Shown: piece by piece, positions 56,320 to 56,880 of the stretch
Layout of the letters: the number at the start of each line of letters is the position of its first letter
Numbering within the stretch: the stretch's first letter is position 1
Assembly (NCBI RefSeq): GCF_000090795.2
Contig: NW_003546532.1
Span: 39,299 to 96,178 of the forward strand
Length of the DNA: 56,880 bases
Reading direction: 5' to 3'
Origin: Amphimedon queenslandica
Lineage: Eukaryota > Porifera > Demospongiae > Haplosclerida > Niphatidae
The notes under the pieces: model-generated
Database searches by the model: none
The model's input: the letters and a program-made list of their open reading frames with translations, nothing else
What the model was told of the DNA's origin: nothing
Position numbers and translations under genes: made by a program

Positions 56320-56670
56320 AGCCTGAGTAGACCAGACCCTCCCTCAACGGGAGGGTCTGGTCGAATGAGTGTACATCATTCGTTCTCCGTGATTAATTAA
56401 ATAAGTCCGTATATGTTTGTTCACCACCGCATACTTTATGCAACACGTGGTTAAATATCTGCTATGATCTGCTATCTGTTGTTGGCGAGGCTGTTGGAGA
56501 GAGCAGGCTACAATTTTTGTCTGGTTGGCTAAACAGCTTCTCTTCTGCTTCTTTTCTTTGCGTTAGTGCCAGAATTTTTAGCTTGAGTAAGAGCATTTGA
56601 TGTACCACGAGGATTCGACACTCATTCGACCAGACCCTCCCGTTGAGGGAGGGGCTGGCTACGCGAGACT
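56320..56670. mobile_element. 351-bp MITE inserted at the THAP start codon
   Basis: Terminal inverted repeats of about 52 bases run from 56320 (AGCCTGAGTAGACCAGACCC) and back from 56670 (AGTCTCGCGTAGCCAGCCCC in reverse). Each contains a hairpin CCAGACCCTCCC-tcaac-GGGAGGGTCTGG or its variant. Direct repeats AATGCCT flank it at 56313-56319 and 56671-56677. The 7-8-base duplication and non-coding interior suggest a hAT- or P-type non-autonomous element. Confidence 0.85.
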
Positions 56671-56671
56671 A

Positions 56672-56880
56672 ATGCCTGGACACTCTTGTTGTATTATAAA
56701 CTGTGAAAGCAGGTCTAGCCTGTCATCTAGCTCATCTTCTACAAGATTCTTTAGAATTCCTAAAGTAATTCATCATCAGGGAGAGCAGACAAAGTGTCTT
56801 AGTGAAAGAAGGCTCACTACCTGGCTAAGCAGGAAAGGTTGGAGTCCAAAAGAGCACAGTAGAATATGCTCACTTCATTT
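56672..56880 (+). CDS. THAP-domain zinc-finger protein, N-terminal part
   Basis: The frame is open from ATG 56672 to the window end. It reads MPGHSCCIINCESRSS, then TRFFRIPK, then TTWLSRKGWSPKEHSRICSL and HF. This fits the THAP C2CH pattern: C-x(2-4)-C near the start, FfxFPk, a Trp, and CSxHF at the end, which coordinate zinc and bind DNA. THAP domains occur in transcription and chromatin proteins and in P-element-type transposases. What follows the domain is off the edge, so host gene or transposase cannot be decided. The ATG is part of a target-site duplication; an identical AATGCCT lies upstream of the MITE. Confidence 0.8.
   Translation, partial: MPGHSCCIINCESRSSLSSSSSSTRFFRIPKVIHHQGEQTKCLSERRLTTWLSRKGWSPKEHSRICSLH

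Overview
The window looks like metazoan nuclear DNA, most likely from a sponge (a demosponge of the Amphimedon type). It is AT-rich. Its genes are dense and split into many small exons with short GT-AG introns. The genes include animal signalling components (a semaphorin, an IP3 receptor), conserved eukaryotic housekeeping genes (mitochondrial aspartate aminotransferase, ENY2) and a large intronless receptor-like protein. The genus is an inference. An assembly gap (10 N) sits at 37501-37510.

Layout. 1-5201 (-): 5' part of a semaphorin gene; the rest lies off the left edge. 5592-21803 (-): a complete inositol 1,4,5-trisphosphate receptor gene with dozens of small exons. 22053-25856 (-): an intronless 1267-residue protein with a secreted-type N-terminus, a repetitive ectodomain, a Cys-rich block, several membrane spans and a short tail. 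25857-28119: mostly non-coding, with weak exon candidates and a long fold-back repeat. 28120-29841 (+): an intronless asteroid (ASTE1)-like XPG/FEN-fold protein. 31146-37120: a structurally complete BEL/Pao LTR retrotransposon (- strand, 1811-residue gag-pol, 154-bp LTRs differing at two positions). It abuts a broken piece of another reverse transcriptase that runs into the gap.

38017-47684 is a young, rearranged cluster. It holds a multi-exon gene with a poly-Asp tail, copies of its last exon, an unrecognised 213-residue gene, and an array of LRAT/NlpC-P60-like (H-rev107 type) modules. Two of the LRAT loci are best read as two-exon genes encoding tandem LRAT domains: the first has the catalytic NCE motif, the second has Cys replaced by Ser (NSE). 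They arose by a segmental duplication that also copied the 3' end of the neighbouring GOT2 gene, leaving a GOT2 pseudogene fragment between them.

48139-54340 (-): GOT2, with a 1.1-kb intronic minisatellite and a 175-176-bp intronic satellite-like repeat. 54435-55040 (+): ENY2, head-to-head with GOT2 across 94 bp containing three GGCGTGGCT boxes. At the right edge a THAP zinc-finger gene starts at 56672. Its start codon lies inside the target-site duplication of a 351-bp MITE.

The genes do not form a pathway. The features most worth following up are the tandem catalytic/Ser-substituted LRAT genes, the diverged IP3-receptor pore loop, and the mobile-element events that can be dated by comparing duplicated segments.
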